64,000 bases of DNA from Benincasa hispida (Eukaryota; Streptophyta; Magnoliopsida; Cucurbitales; Cucurbitaceae): positions 40,504,840 through 40,568,839 of the forward strand of contig NC_052349.1 in assembly GCF_009727055.1 (NCBI RefSeq), read 5' to 3'. The notes beneath the pieces were generated by a model, which made no database searches, had not been told where the DNA came from, and worked only from the letters and a program-made list of their open reading frames with translations. The position numbers and the translations under genes were made by a program. Shown here one piece after another: positions 22,781 to 34,600 of the stretch; the stretch's first letter is position 1; the number at the start of each line of letters is the position of its first letter.

Positions 22781-23228
22781 GAGTTTTATGCAAGATGTTT
22801 GGAATAGTTTTGTTCGAACAATTGGAAGTTTGGACTGTTGGTAGAATTTTTTATGATTTGGAGGAAGGATAAACCATAAAACCAATCCTTGGTGAGTCCA
22901 CTCTTTAATATTCATCTTAGAATTGAAGAGTATGGTATAACTACGCTGGTATTGAGTCATTTTAGCAGCAAAGAATGAAAAATCATGAAGAAATAGCTGC
23001 TATCATGTGTTGTCAATGGGGCTTATAACTACTATTTTTTGTTGGTATAGAGCATAGACTGATCATTTCTTTGAGAGTAACTATTATTTGAAAAAATAGG
23101 CATAGTTGGGAAAGAAAATAACTCAAAACAATAGCCTAAAATAGGAAACAAGCAACACATAAAAGGGTTACTGTAAAAAAACTGCGTTGCTAGGTAAGCA
23201 AAATCAAGTAACGTTGCAAATAGTTTAC

Positions 23229-23541
23229 CCCAGGAGTATATGGGCTAATTTCAAGAGGGGTCCACTCATCTGGGACTTTCATAAATCTGTCGAAGTCCTC
23301 AAACATGTTAACTGTGAAAATATGAGCTCTATCCAGCTTGTACCCATCAGTCTTCTTTTTAGCAAGCTCAGCCTCCTACAATATGACTGAAATTAAATGA
23401 GATGTTCCATTCATGGATCAGAACTACAGTAATACACACAAGATAAATGAGATTACACACACATGCGCGAAAAAAAGGACGTACAACAAAAAGCCGACCA
23501 ACCGTTTCCTCAATCTCCTTCATCAGCATCACGTCCGCCAT
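23229..23541 (-). pseudogene. Captured fragments of the eIF3 subunit B gene
   Basis: A 49-codon block at 23375-23229 on the minus strand (KKTDGYKLDRAHIF, then VNMFEDFDRFMKVPDEW) matches the conserved linker after the RNA-recognition motif of plant eIF3b. It is bounded by an intact acceptor (ATTGTAG) and donor (GGG|GTAAAC). A second piece from an ATG at 23541 (MADVMLMKEIEETVGRL) resembles the eIF3b N-terminus and is preceded by GC-richer sequence to about 23790 that may be captured 5' UTR. The exons between are missing. eIF3b is a scaffold of the translation-initiation factor eIF3. This copy lacks the beta-propeller region and cannot be functional. If transcribed, it could give a chimeric RNA. 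Confidence 0.75.
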
Positions 23542-24047
23542 GATGAACTAACTAGCTCTATCGGCGACAATATTTGAATGAGCAGTAGATCTTCCACTGC
23601 AAGGATTTATTTAACGTAACCTAAGATCATTTTCGTCTTGATGAGATGATCTTCCACGACAAATCATTAACGTAACCTCAAATCTTCCACGGCAAGATTT
23701 GAGAGTGCAGTGTGCGATGGCAGTCAATGAGATGGTGTTGAGCAGAAACGGCGAGCGGGGGGGCGAGGTGCAGTGGCTGATTGGAAAATAGGGTTTTAAA
23801 ATAAATGGAAAAAAAAATGGGGGGGGGGGGGGAATGGGTTTCTTTTCTTTTTCTTTTCCCTTTTTTTTTAATAAAAAAAGTGGATCTTTAATGTCGGTTT
23901 TAAACCGACATTAAAGGTATACCTACAATGTCAGTTTAAAACCGACATTAAAGATCCGCATTTTTTTTTTAAAAAATAAAACCGACATTATACATCCGAT
24001 TTCACTTTTTCCAACCGACATTAAAGCCCAAAATTCTTGTAGTGATT

Positions 24048-24394
24048 ATGAGTCTATCCAACCGCCCATTTAGTCGACGTAGAAAAATACGAAAAAGTCG
24101 TTGAATAAATGAAAGTGTTTTAAGGGTTACAATATACTTAAATCTAGACGTGTTGAAGATTATAAAAAAGAAACTAGATGAACAATGCTTAACTGAAGTT
24201 ATAAATGGTCCTTTTGGGCACTTTTTTATTCTTAAAATTGACAAAATTCCCACACAATTCCGCACCCGCAAAGTAGGATAAACCTCTCAATCTCTACAGA
24301 AATGAAATAATCAAAGGTTAATAGGTGGAAATGATAGGTAGAAGAAAATGAATAACAGAAAGGAAATATGGCTTACTCCTTGGTCAAAACTAAA
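24048..24394. other. Flank between the CACTA element and the TGATAG array
   Basis: No gene or repeat recognised. It is the host DNA into which the CACTA element inserted, judging by the ATT duplication. Confidence 0.4.
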
Positions 24395-25260
24395 AAGTGT
24401 ATCATTGATAGAGACTATGAGTGATAGAAACTAATACAAGTCTATCATTAATATAGGCTGATAGAAATCTATCAGTGAGAGTCTATCATTGTTAAAGAAT
24501 GATATAGTATCAATCGATGATATGTGATTATATAACATTGTCTGATTTGTAAATGATAGATGGTTAATATAACATTGTCTACTACATAACTTGACTAAGG
24601 TTTCACAATCGAGTGGGGAGAAACGACATAATAGAAAGTGACATAGTTCTATCACTAGTAGCAAGTGATAGTCTTCCGTCGATATATATCATTGATAGAA
24701 ATATGCATGAAAATTGATAGGCTCTGACAGACGTCTATCACTAATAGACAGTGATAAATTACTATTACTATCTATCAACGATAGTGTTATATCACTAACT
24801 ATCCTTGATAGACGATGATATACTTTTATCAGTATCTACCACTAATAATGTTATATCACTATCTATCATCGAAAGATTGCAGTAGTACACTATCACTACT
24901 TGTCAATGATAGTGAAACATTTTTCTACTTCATTATAAGGTGATTGAAGTTTTTATCATTGATAGTAGGTTATAGTCTTTTATCACTCTTTAAATGGCTT
25001 GGAAAGTTTCGATTTAGATTTTCCCGAATAAGAGAAAAGACAAGTCGGGGTGAGAATTTCATTTCTTTGAACCAAAATTTACAATTTCTTGATTGAAGCT
25101 AGAAAGTAATGATATTAGTGTGATAGACATTAATAAAACACTATTAGGTAGACACCGATAAAACACTGTCAAATGGCACCAATAGAACACGATCGGATAG
25201 ACAGTTATAGTATAGCGATAGACTACTATCACTGTCTATCACTTGGTTTATCTTCCATCA
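24395..25260. repeat. TGATAG minisatellite array (copy 3, degenerate)
   Basis: TCTATCA and TGATAG units in alternating orientation (AGTGATAGAAACTAATACAAG, CTATCACTAATAGACAGTGATA), densest at 24395-24920 and thinner to 25260. It is more diverged than the 19.8-kb copy. Confidence 0.7.
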
Positions 25261-25920
25261 AATTACCCTTTAGGTTGATGAGAGTGTGTAATTTGGTGGT
25301 TGTTTCTTCTTGAAATATGTAGCTTGTTTTAAAATAGTTAGTTTTGTTTCATAGGTCATTGAGAAGAAGATGGATAAATAACCTTTTATTTTATAGTTAG
25401 TTAGTTTTATTTTATAAAGAAGATGTAATAGACAATGATAGGTTTCTATTGTTGTGTCTCATCTTGAAGAAGAAAAATAATATTATCATGTCAATTGAAG
25501 TAGAAGAAACTAAACATAAAGTTTATGTGAAAATTCTGTAAAAATAGAAAAGAAAAGAAAAGAAAGAGGTTGATACCGTGGAGAAGAAGGAGAAGAAAAA
25601 TAAGAAGAAAAAGAAGGAATATATGAATTTAGCCTAAAATTTCGTGATGAAAAAGAAGAATAAGAATTTGGCCTAAAATTATCTGAAAGAATAAGATGAA
25701 GATCAAGAAGAGGAAAAAGAAGAAGAAGAAGAAGACAGATCGAGTTGATGAAGAACGGAGTAGATGAAAAAGACGATCAAGAAGATTTTGATTTCGTGCA
25801 AAAGAAAAAAAATCGATAAAAAAGACAAATCGACAAATCTCAAATGTGAAAGGAGGCAATTTAGGAATTAAAAAAAAAAGTGAAAAGAGGCGATTTAGGA
25901 ATTAAAAAAAATGTAAACAA
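25261..25920. other. Purine-rich (GAA) tract and small direct repeat
   Basis: 25540-25760 is dominated by AGAAGAAG-type purine tracts. At 25845-25905 the block AGGCGATTTAGGAATTAAAA occurs twice with minor change. Predicted peptides here are low-complexity by-products. Confidence 0.6.
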
Positions 25921-26870
25921 TGCCTACAATGAAATTTGTTTCTTGCTAAGTCAAATAGTTTTATCTTGGAATAATGAACATTTTAGAAAATTGAGAAGAA
26001 AAAAAAAACTTTTATTTTATCCAAAAGTAAAATAAAAGAATAAAATAAAGGAGAGAGAGAGAGAGTATGTATGGTTTTTATTGTCTTATGCTAATGCCGT
26101 CAAGTCTACGTCGGGCCTGCCATTGAGAGCTCGATTTTCAAACCTTTTTTAAAAAATCATCACTTTCTTTTTTCTCTTATCTACGCGCTGCGAGTAATTA
26201 ATACCTTTACTACTCGCCTTCTAAAGGCCATCTAAGTTTTTGTTCATTTCTTTCTTATTTTAATTTCTAACATTTTCCCAACAAAATGGTACTCTTTGTC
26301 GGTGCTTCCAATTGGATTTTCTTTTTCTTCTTCTTTTATCCTATTAAAAAAAAAAAAAAAAATCCACTTTTATTCCTGGATTTGTTTTTTTTCCTTCCAA
26401 TAATCCGACAATAAGGGGACATAATTCAATCCACATTTTTATTTATTTATGCTTCGTCGTGTATAAAACTTTATTACTCACGATAGCTCTCGCATGATTA
26501 TTTATGATTAGAAGTAACTATTCATTTTATTTTATATATATGTAGCAAATATTAGGGTTAAGATGTGATTTGATCGGATTTTGAAAATAATGAAAAACAA
26601 TCTTTTTTGTTAAGGTCATAAATCACTGGCTAACGTTTTTTAGGCTCCAAATGCAAGTGAGAGAGTGAGAAAGAGCGCGAAGACGAGAGAGTGAGGAAGA
26701 AAGAGCTCTAACATATGAGAGAACTATTGTATTGAATTGATTGAATGTGAGCAAGATCACAAAGAAGTGATCCAAGCAAAATGTTATACATCCTTATATT
26801 TCAAAATATGAGTCAAACGTCAATTCGACTGTAAAATTTGGTTCATCTATAAAAATGTCTCGAGTAACAA
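25921..26870. other. Intergenic DNA
   Basis: AT-rich, with a short GA microsatellite near 26050-26066 and an A(18) run at about 26345. No gene recognised. Confidence 0.4.
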
Positions 26871-27300
26871 TAGTGTTGAGTTTTGACAAAATATTAGAAG
26901 AGCGATTGTTTCACATCGGAAAGATTCAAGAAAGTGACGAGCTTCAAGAAGTGTAAGATGAGCTTATATAGCATCGGTCTCAAATGATTCCGATTTGAAG
27001 CACTTAAATCTAGTATACCAACTCTAATTGTGAGTGATATAAGGGTTTGAGAGAGTATTTTCTTTGTAATTGAAGTCAGTGAAAGATTTATGTATGATTG
27101 TAATAATTTTTCATGTAGTGAATATATATATTTTTAATTTGTGGTGTTTTCTCTGATTTGGAGTTTTTCTACGTAAATTCTCCAAAATTTTGTTGCTTTA
27201 TTTTAATTATTTGGATATGAAACAACTCTTTCTATTTGTTGGTGTTGATGAGAAACTAAAGAGGTGTTAAAAACCTAGTTAAATAATATTTGATGATAGG
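26871..27300 (+). mobile_element. Possible LTR fragment
   Basis: Phrases such as CACATCGGAAAGATTCAAG and GATTTGGAGTTTTTCTACG with AAATTC following resemble copia LTR 3' regions. No clean TG/CA ends, PBS or target duplication could be found. Confidence 0.3.
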
Positions 27301-27813
27301 ATTCTCACGGTTCGCTAAGATTAGTATCTGTATTTAAGAAAAAAAAAGAAGTATATTCTCATCAATATGTAACCCATCTGAATTGAGATTAATGAGCTTA
27401 TAAGCAACGACCATTTAATACGTCATTAAATAGTCAAAATATCATTACTCATTAAATTGTTACCCACTATTAAAATTAATCATTATTAGATTAATTATAA
27501 TTGTGATGAAACTATTAATAATACAATGCATTCATCAAACATGATTTTACGGAAGAGTCCATCGGTCATATGGTCTTTAATATAATGATATTCGTTGGTC
27601 ATATGGTCTTTAATATAATGATATTCGTTGATCTCAAAATTCAGACAAGAAAAAGTGATCTTGATTTTCATGTAAAAACTGCGGTGAATTTATAATTTAG
27701 GGAGTGATTAGCAAAAACAATGAAAATCTAAGCATTGATGTGATACATATACCATGTCACAATGCGTCTAATACTTGCATGCGTTTCACGTCCCATTCAT
27801 CAAATAGGGATGT
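27301..27813. other. Intergenic DNA with a 28-bp direct repeat
   Basis: GGTCATATGGTCTTTAATAT followed by AATGATATTCGTT occurs twice in a row (about 27566-27597 and 27597-27628). Nothing else recognised. Confidence 0.5.
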
Positions 27814-29941
27814 TGTTAGGATTGATGTTCTAAATCTAGTGTATCTCGTGGTTTGTAGTTTATGTTAACGCAAATTATTCATCTAATAAAATCATAGGTA
27901 TTTTATTTGACATTTATACAGCATTAATTCAATCTAATAAACTAAGATCCAAGGTTATATGATGTCAGTTGAACGGTATATGGTTGACATACAGATGGTT
28001 CATGTTCAAGTAATAACCTAAAAGGTCTGTAGTAAATGGATGAAGGTCGTGTGTCTATCCTAGTAACACTGCGGATACGACCCACTTTGTAATTGTTACA
28101 TGAGATGTTAGTGTTATAAACAATATGAACCATATTGTTCATGTAGAGATATGTGAGTGGGGTATCTTGTATAAAAGAGTTTATACATAGACCGGACCAC
28201 GAAATAATTGGTTTCTCTTTATAACACTATTATTTGAAGAAACTAATATTTCACTAGGATGAGTATAGGAGACTTGACCTTAGTCCTGAGTGAGTTGTGA
28301 ACTTCTATTTATGACAGTAGTTCTTTGATTTGTATGAGTGGGAGTGACTACGATAGCCGACTCAACAAGCCTACCATTTTGGAGATTTGTCTGATTAGGG
28401 AGTTGGGAATACAGCTACACAAGATAGAATCCACTCATTCTCATTCCTTAGGAAAGTAGATAAATTGCTCCTTTAATAGCTGGTTCCGATTCTTGAACAA
28501 TGAGGCTTCAATCTCTCGGAGGTGTTAGTTTATAGTTTGACTATAAACTGTTTGTTTATGGAGGAATCACTGGTACTTAAGGAGTTAGATGTAACTGCGG
28601 GGTTAAAATGATATTTTGATTCAGCTGTAGCTATGAGCATTTGTGAATGGTCATCTCTCTGTTAATTGGTTATATCCATAGATACATAAATATAGACACA
28701 TAAATATATCTATTGTACGAAGAGTGGAACAATCAGTCTTTAGTGGAGTGATCGGTAGTTAATGAATATCGATTAATTGGATTAAAGAAGTTTAATCAAT
28801 CAATCTTATATCATTGGAGCTTCTAATATGTAGGTCCATAAAGTTCCATTGCTAGCTCACAAAAGGATATTAACGAGGAATGATTTGAATTGTTCAAATC
28901 AAATGAGAGAATTTTATATTAGTGAGATTAATATATAATGGTTAATTATAGATATGAGCTATAATTCAAATTATGTAAAAGATATATTGAATTAGATTCA
29001 TAAAGAGATGTATACATATAAATATGAGATGTATACATATTAAATATGATTTAATATAGTTAATTAATTAATTAATTAATGGTTAATTAATTGATTAAGA
29101 AATCATGGAGATTAGAGGTTAGCATAAATATATGATATTTATGATGATTAATTAAATGTATATTAAATATGATTTAATATAGTTAATTAATTAATTAATT
29201 AATGGTTAATTAATTGATTAAGAAATCATGGAGATTAGAGGTTAGCATAAATATATGATATTTATGATGATTAATTAAATGTATATTAAATATGATTTAA
29301 TATAGTTAATTAATTAATTAATTAATGGTTAATTAATTGATTAAGAAATCATGGAGATTAGAGGTTAGCATAAATATATGATATTTATGATGATTAATTA
29401 AATGTATATTAAATATGATTTAATATATAATTATTTAATTAATGTGTCAATTAATTAAATAAGAGTTATTTAATTAATTAGCATTAAGGGTATAAAAAGA
29501 AATTATTGGAGAAGGGACTAACCCTTCTCCTTATAAATACATCTTTATAGCAATTTTAGAAAAAATGTTTTGATATCACACAAAAACCTAGCCTCTACCT
29601 TTTCTCTAAGTGCTCTCTAGAATTCTCTATCCTTTTCCTCCTCAAAGTTCTTGGAGACCGCACTTTCAAGTTTTTTGAATCCTAGAGAATAGCAAAGTAA
29701 CTTCATTGGTGGTATCCTTTTACGTTGGAGAAGTTTGAGATAAACAATGGTGGAAGAAGAAAACCAGAGCAATCAACAAAGGTTGGTTGTGATTTCTCTT
29801 TCCTTTTTCAAGCATGCCTATGTTTTCTTTGAATGTTTATTCTAAAATTACATGTTTTATTTTACTGTTTTTGTTTATTTAAAAATCGAATTTCTAAATG
29901 TAAGACGTCCACACGCTTTCGCTTGGGATTCGATCCCTTCA
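27814..29941 (+). mobile_element. Solo LTR of a copia-type element
   Basis: Begins TGTTAGGATTGATGTTCTAA and ends GGATTCGATCCCTTCA. These are counterparts of the LTR at 59051-61258 (TGTTGAGATTGGTGTCC ... GATTTCCTTCA). In between, the two share several blocks: GGTCTGTAGTA, ACTACGGATAC/ACTGCGGATACGACCC, and the CTTAGTCCTGAGTGAGTTGTGAAC block. No PBS follows and no polypurine tract precedes, hence a solo LTR. No target duplication could be confirmed (GATGT versus ATACT), so the ends may be off by a few bases. Unlike its relative it lacks CGATCG motifs and instead has a 123-bp tandem repeat. Confidence 0.7.
29041..29431. repeat. 123-bp tandem repeat, three full copies plus a partial
   Basis: Copies begin at 29041, 29164 and 29287, with a partial copy from 29410. 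The three complete units look identical by eye. Each contains a TTAATTAA-rich stretch and the phrase AATCATGGAGATTAGAGG. It lies inside the solo LTR. Confidence 0.95.
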
Positions 29942-31297
29942 ATACTAGGCCAAGCAAGTTAGTTTGGATATTTCTCCTCATTTTTAAGGCTAAATGGGTT
30001 AGAAAACATATTGAATAAGACTCATTTGTTGAAAGGGGAGTCTCAACCCCGGCCAGTGCCAGGTAAGTTAGTTTGATCCTTAGGAACATAGTTTTTAGTT
30101 CAAATTTCGTCCTTTTCCTGATAACTTGCAAATTCTCTCAAAGTTGATCATGACCTATAATCCAAATTTACCTATAACAATATTCATTCAGATTACTTCA
30201 ACTAATTCAAATGTAGAAAATGGATATCGAGCATTTTAAAGAGGTCTTTATATGGATTTATGTTATTGTAATATGCAATCTCGTTTCAAGTTCTATAGTG
30301 TTTTTTTAATGTTATTTCTCAAAGTGCTTAATGTCCCTCTACCCACAATCTAGCTCAAAGAAGATCTACTAGACATTCATGTTTATGGCTTTCTAGTTTT
30401 ACTTGTTGGCTTTCATCCACTTTTTCTATTGTATAGTTCTTGTAGCTTACCGGACCGACTTTATTAGTTCTTTTTTTATTATTATTATTTTTTATTATTT
30501 CTAACTGTGATGTTCTAACAACATAATATTTAGGATATTTTAGATTAATGTGATTTTAAAATTCGGGTCATATACCAGGAGAAAATATTTAATTAAGTGT
30601 AGGAGAAGAAAATAATAGATTAATTAATATAAACATAAACTTTGATTTTTAATTAAAAAAAAGGCATTCTTTGGTCCACAATTTGAATCTTGTTTTATGT
30701 TATCAAATTCATTGAGATTGATTATCTAGATTTTATTTTCGAAAGTTATTTTTAGGTTATGTGATTTAAATAATACAAATGGTCAAAACAATAATTTTAT
30801 GTTAATATATCAAATTTTTATTTTTGAAATTTAAAATGCATAATTATATTGACTAAAGATAAAAATAGAATTCTATTAGATAAAGCTAAAAATATGTAGA
30901 AATATAGCATCTAATGTTATAAAAACATAATTTTCCTTGATTTTCATCTTTCCTTAAAAAAAATTAAATTCATAGCTAAATTTTAAAACACAAAAACATA
31001 AGTTTTTAAAAACTTTTTTTTTTTTAGTTTTCAAAAGTTAGTTTTAAATTTTAAGAAAATCTATAAAAAAAAAAATGGATATATACCAAAATAAAGAAAT
31101 CCATAAATAGTAGTAGAAATAGTATTATATATATATATATATATTTTTTGAAAAAAAACAAAATTTCAAATAATTAATAAACAGAAGTGCTTTTGAACGA
31201 GGGCTTATTTTATTTTATTTTTTAAATATAACTCTTTATAAGAAAAGTTAACCTGCAAGTAAATATATAGGTTGTTTTTAAATATAGAAAAATGAAC
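29942..31297. other. AT-rich intergenic DNA
   Basis: No gene. A short phrase, AAGTTAGTTTGGAT/AAGTTAGTTTGATC, occurs at about 29955 and 30064, and there is a TTA microsatellite at about 30475-30500. A TA run lies at 31125-31143. Confidence 0.4.
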
Positions 31298-31455
31298 AAA
31301 AATATTTACAAAATATAACAAAATTTTATAATTATTAATGATAGATGCTGACACTAATAGACTTCTATCATGTCTATCAAATAGACATGATAGAAGTCTA
31401 TCAGTGTCTATCAACGCCTATTTTTAAAATTTTACTATATCTTATAAATATTTTC
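31298..31455. repeat. Foldback MITE with TGATAG core
   Basis: The outer arm AAAATATTTACAAAATATAAC and its complement near 31424-31454 (TTTTACTATATCTTATAAATA) enclose a core of TGATAG/CTATCA units, including AGACTTCTATCATGTCTATC and its near mirror. It shows that the TGATAG arrays can be the core of a small foldback element. Confidence 0.65.
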
Positions 31456-31681
31456 AACAGTTTTACCATTTGAAATAATTTTACTAAATATATTGTGTCA
31501 ATTCTATTTCAACTTCTAAAGTCAATTGGAAAATCTTCATTTAACTATTCTCATTCATACTATCGTGTCAATATTTATTAACCGTAACCAAACAACGACA
31601 TTAAATAATTATTTATTAAAGTAAAAAAAAAGATCTAATATAAAGTGGGGATCAATAGAGAAAAACACTAAATTGTTTCCA

Positions 31682-31795
31682 TTTTTTTTTTTTTTGAAAG
31701 GTATTGTAATTAAAATGTGGAATGGGGGAATCGAATCTCGAACTTCAAGCTCGATAGTACAAGCACTATGCCAATTGAACTACGTTCTTGTTGGC
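31682..31795 (-). mobile_element. tRNA-derived SINE with target duplication
   Basis: On the minus strand the element starts GCCAACAAGAACG at 31795. It has an A box TAGTTCAATTGG (31782-31771) and a B box GTTCGAGATTC (31743-31733), an internal RNA polymerase III promoter, and ends in a poly(A) tail seen as T(14) on plus. It is flanked by a perfect 10-bp target duplication ATTGTTTCCA (31672-31681 and 31796-31805). At 114 bp it is short. Retroposition would need a LINE reverse transcriptase in trans. Confidence 0.88.
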
Positions 31796-31805
31796 ATTGT
31801 TTCCA

Positions 31806-32384
31806 AAGTTTTCAATTGGCTTCCACTCTCCCATTAAATATTCTAAACATTTCAATGACAAGAAGAAGTGGTTGAGTGGTATGGAAATTAAAGGAAAAAT
31901 GGTCCACACACACAATTGGCAGTGAAATTTTGTACCATTCTCAAATATACAATACCTAAAATATAGCAATAATGAGCTCAAGAGTTGCTTTCCTAGCAGA
32001 ATATATATATATATATGGATCATTAAATCATAAATGAACATGAAAAGCAAAAGAAAAGAAGAAAAATGGTCCAAACACAATATTGATTCTCCTTTTTATA
32101 TTATCCCTTTGTTTTCTTTTCAAATATTTTACTCACACCCATTTCAGCCTTTGCAGTCTCTTTCTTTCTTTCTTCATCTAAAAAAGATTAGACATGGTAC
32201 CAAAAAGCTCAACATTATTACATTCATAATTTCATTGGCCTAAATGATTAGGCTAAATTAATTAGATGATATGAAATATGAATTTGATGTTTATTATGAT
32301 ATCAAATTACATTTTTTGTTTTTTTTTTCCCTTAAAAAACTAGGAAAAAAAAACTCTTTTGTTCATCAATTTGGAATCTAATTT
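31806..32384. other. Intergenic DNA
   Basis: A block containing GAAAAATGGTCCACACACACAA (near 31893) recurs as GAAAAATGGTCCAAACACAA (near 32061). A TA microsatellite lies at 32001-32015. No gene recognised. Confidence 0.4.
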
Positions 32385-32850
32385 CTGTTTGGTTATTATA
32401 GGTTTCAATTTAGTCTATAAGTTTCAAAATATTGCAATTTTACCCATGACATTTGAGCTTTTATTTGAATTTAGTCTCTAGATTTCAAGATTTACATTTT
32501 TAATCTCAAATTTTTACTAGATTCTCATTTTTCATTTTCGATGTTAATGTATGTTAATGAATTTAAAATAACTAAATGAATAATACTTAATTAAGTTTCA
32601 TTGTTTTTCATCACTTTAAAATTAAATTAAAAAATTTTCTTCATAATTATTTTAATTTAATTAATAGAAATTGACCGCCATATTTGAAGTAAGTATTTAA
32701 TAAAAAAAATTGAGGTTGAAAATATAAAATCTTGAAATATAAAGACCAAATTCAAACAAAACTCAAATGTCAAGGATAAAATTGCAATATTTTGAAACAT
32801 AAAGACTAAATTGAAACCAAATTCAAAATTTAATATTTCAAATTTCTATT
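32385..32850. repeat. Foldback element related to the one at 18.3 kb
   Basis: The left arm (GGTTTCAATTTAGTCTATAAG, TAGTCTCTAGATTTCAAG) is complementary to the right arm (CTTGAAATATAAAGACC, AAGACTAAATTGAAACC). The right-arm phrase CAAGGATAAAATTGCAATAT is shared with the 18.9-kb copy. Confidence 0.6.
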
Positions 32851-33050
32851 TTATCTTTAGGTTTCAAAATAACCTAAGGATCCAAAATATATTTTTTTTC
32901 AAAATATTATTACGTCCTATTATTGAGATAAAAGATCAATGACAACCTTATAAAGTGTTGAAATGCATTAATTGTTTAGTTATAGTTATGTTAGTTTATA
33001 TTATTTTAGATATAAACTTTCACTCCTCTATATTCAAAATATATTTTTTT

Positions 33051-34010
33051 AGAGTATTACGATCTGCAGCTCAAATGGTCCTTTATGAAGTTTCTATTGG
33101 TCTTATTCTTATTGTGCGTCTTGTGAGCGCATTTGAGTCCGCGAAGGCAATTGCTCGAATGTTCTCCTAACCCAAGCTAGCCCTCATCAATAACATAAAA
33201 AGTTAGTCGCATGGTGCCTCGTAGTTCCAACGTGTGGAACCTTCCATCTTTCATAAGTGTCAACTTTTTTCTACTTCACCTGAGAATGTAATATTTCATA
33301 CTTAACATATTTTCTTCCCTTCTCCGACTTATCATTGTTACTCTCCCCTCTTTACACATTGACCAAGCTACATCCTGAATACATACAATTATAACAGGAA
33401 TCGCAGCATGGGGAATGTTTGCGTCTCGTCGCAAGGCACATTTTGAGTTGCCACGAAATGATTGAGAACTACGACGGGGTTGAAATGCATTTTGTTCTTT
33501 GTATTCAATATGTATTGCATGACCGAATAATTCAAGGAGGGGCACACTGCGGGACTTCAAGCCTTTGGTGTAATGACCCGTAAGCCCTTCAGAAATAAAA
33601 ACATCAAAAAAAGAAATGGTTGCGGGAACCGACGGTGACGAAGGTAACCGGGCCGATGCGGCCGATTACCGAGAACCGCAAGGTTGCAAGGTTCTTAGGA
33701 AATGACGTTCCCTTTGTCTCCGAAAGAAACGGAGGACTTCATTAAGTGACTCCGTGATCGCCCTTTGAACGATCAGAATAAGGTAAAACTTGAAGATAAG
33801 TTTTGTACTCTATTAATTTTTCAGTCCCTCTAGTCGGGTAGGCGCCGATCGGTCTTTCAAACAGATCCTCCCCTGCATGTGGCTCACGCCATTCGAGGTG
33901 GCCAGCCCAACATTCATTCACAAATCAATCCTGTAGTGAAATTGAGACTGCTTGACCTTGGAAGCTAATTCGCGTGTAGGTAGCGCTGTCTGTTGTACTG
34001 TTGACTTGAG
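33051..34010 (+). other. nad1: Mitochondrial DNA insert (NUMT) with nad1 exon and group II intron start
   Basis: From 33051 an open frame gives LRSAAQMVLYEVSIGLILI, matching the conserved NADH dehydrogenase subunit 1 segment, up to 33113. At 33114 GTGCGTCTTG follows, the 5' consensus of a group II intron and the position of a known nad1 intron. The following 0.9 kb is far richer in GC than the surroundings and contains organelle-like sequence (for example 33600-33720 and 33830-33960), probably the rest of that intron. Composition returns to AT-rich near 34010. It is a nuclear copy with no function expected. The exact right edge is estimated. Confidence 0.78.
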
Positions 34011-34592
34011 ATCTATTCATTGAATTTACTTTCTTAGATTTATAGGCTCACTCCCTCTTTTTCCAAGAATCAATAAATTAGAGTTTCTAATAGCATTTTT
34101 CACATATCATTGTTCAAAACATATAAGTGAATAAGACACTTAATTATTTTTCTTAAATTTTTTATGTGTATTTCTTGAATTTGGTCTTTAATATCATGCA
34201 ACTTTCAAGCCTTCTAGAGGCAGTCCTATAGCTATGAATCAAAGTCTTTGATTAACAACTACATTGGAGGTTGTGTGCTTGAATTTTCAAATAAGCTAAA
34301 CATGCCATTTAAATACTAATTGGCACATAAAACTCTATTTGTGATCTATCAAAAAAATTTGACCCACTCATTAAAGGAATAATAATGTAATAGTACCATC
34401 CTTTTCATTAAAATTTAACATATTAAGGATAGAAATGAAAATTTTAAAGGATTGCTCCAAGTTGAGAATAGCTAATTTTTAGAATCCTTGTCTAATTGTT
34501 TGTAATGTTTATATTGAATCAAAAAGAACAATCTTACTTAACAAACAAATTATATACTTTGTAAAATAGCTCAACTTGAAACAAAATATGTA
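34011..34592. other. AT-rich intergenic DNA
   Basis: No gene or repeat recognised. Confidence 0.4.
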
Positions 34593-34600
34593 CTATTAAC

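Larger units (their letters stand above)
20376..24044. mobile_element. CACTA (En/Spm-type) transposon, non-autonomous, carrying host gene sequence
   Basis: The left end is CACTAGAAGAAATTC and the right end is AAATTCTTGTAGTG, whose complement is CACTACAAGAATTT, so the termini match apart from one base within the first dozen. A 3-bp target duplication ATT flanks both ends (20373-20375 and 24045-24047), as expected for CACTA elements. Both subterminal regions are packed with AACCGACATTAAAG in both orientations, the likely transposase-binding repeats. No TNPA- or TNPD-like coding region was found in its 3,669 bp, so it would depend on a helper. It carries a captured eIF3b fragment and an internal duplication that contains extra copies of the right terminus. 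Confidence 0.88.

Noticed and set aside
25629..25859. Phe-rich 76-codon ORF
   Set aside because: It is the translation of a GAA-rich purine tract read on the opposite strand, so low-complexity and not gene-like.
27809..29946. Target duplication for the 27814 solo LTR
   Set aside because: The flanking 5-mers (GATGT and ATACT) differ, so no duplication is claimed.
31682..31795. A tRNA gene
   Set aside because: A and B boxes are present, but the poly(A) tail, target duplication and lack of a full cloverleaf fit a SINE.
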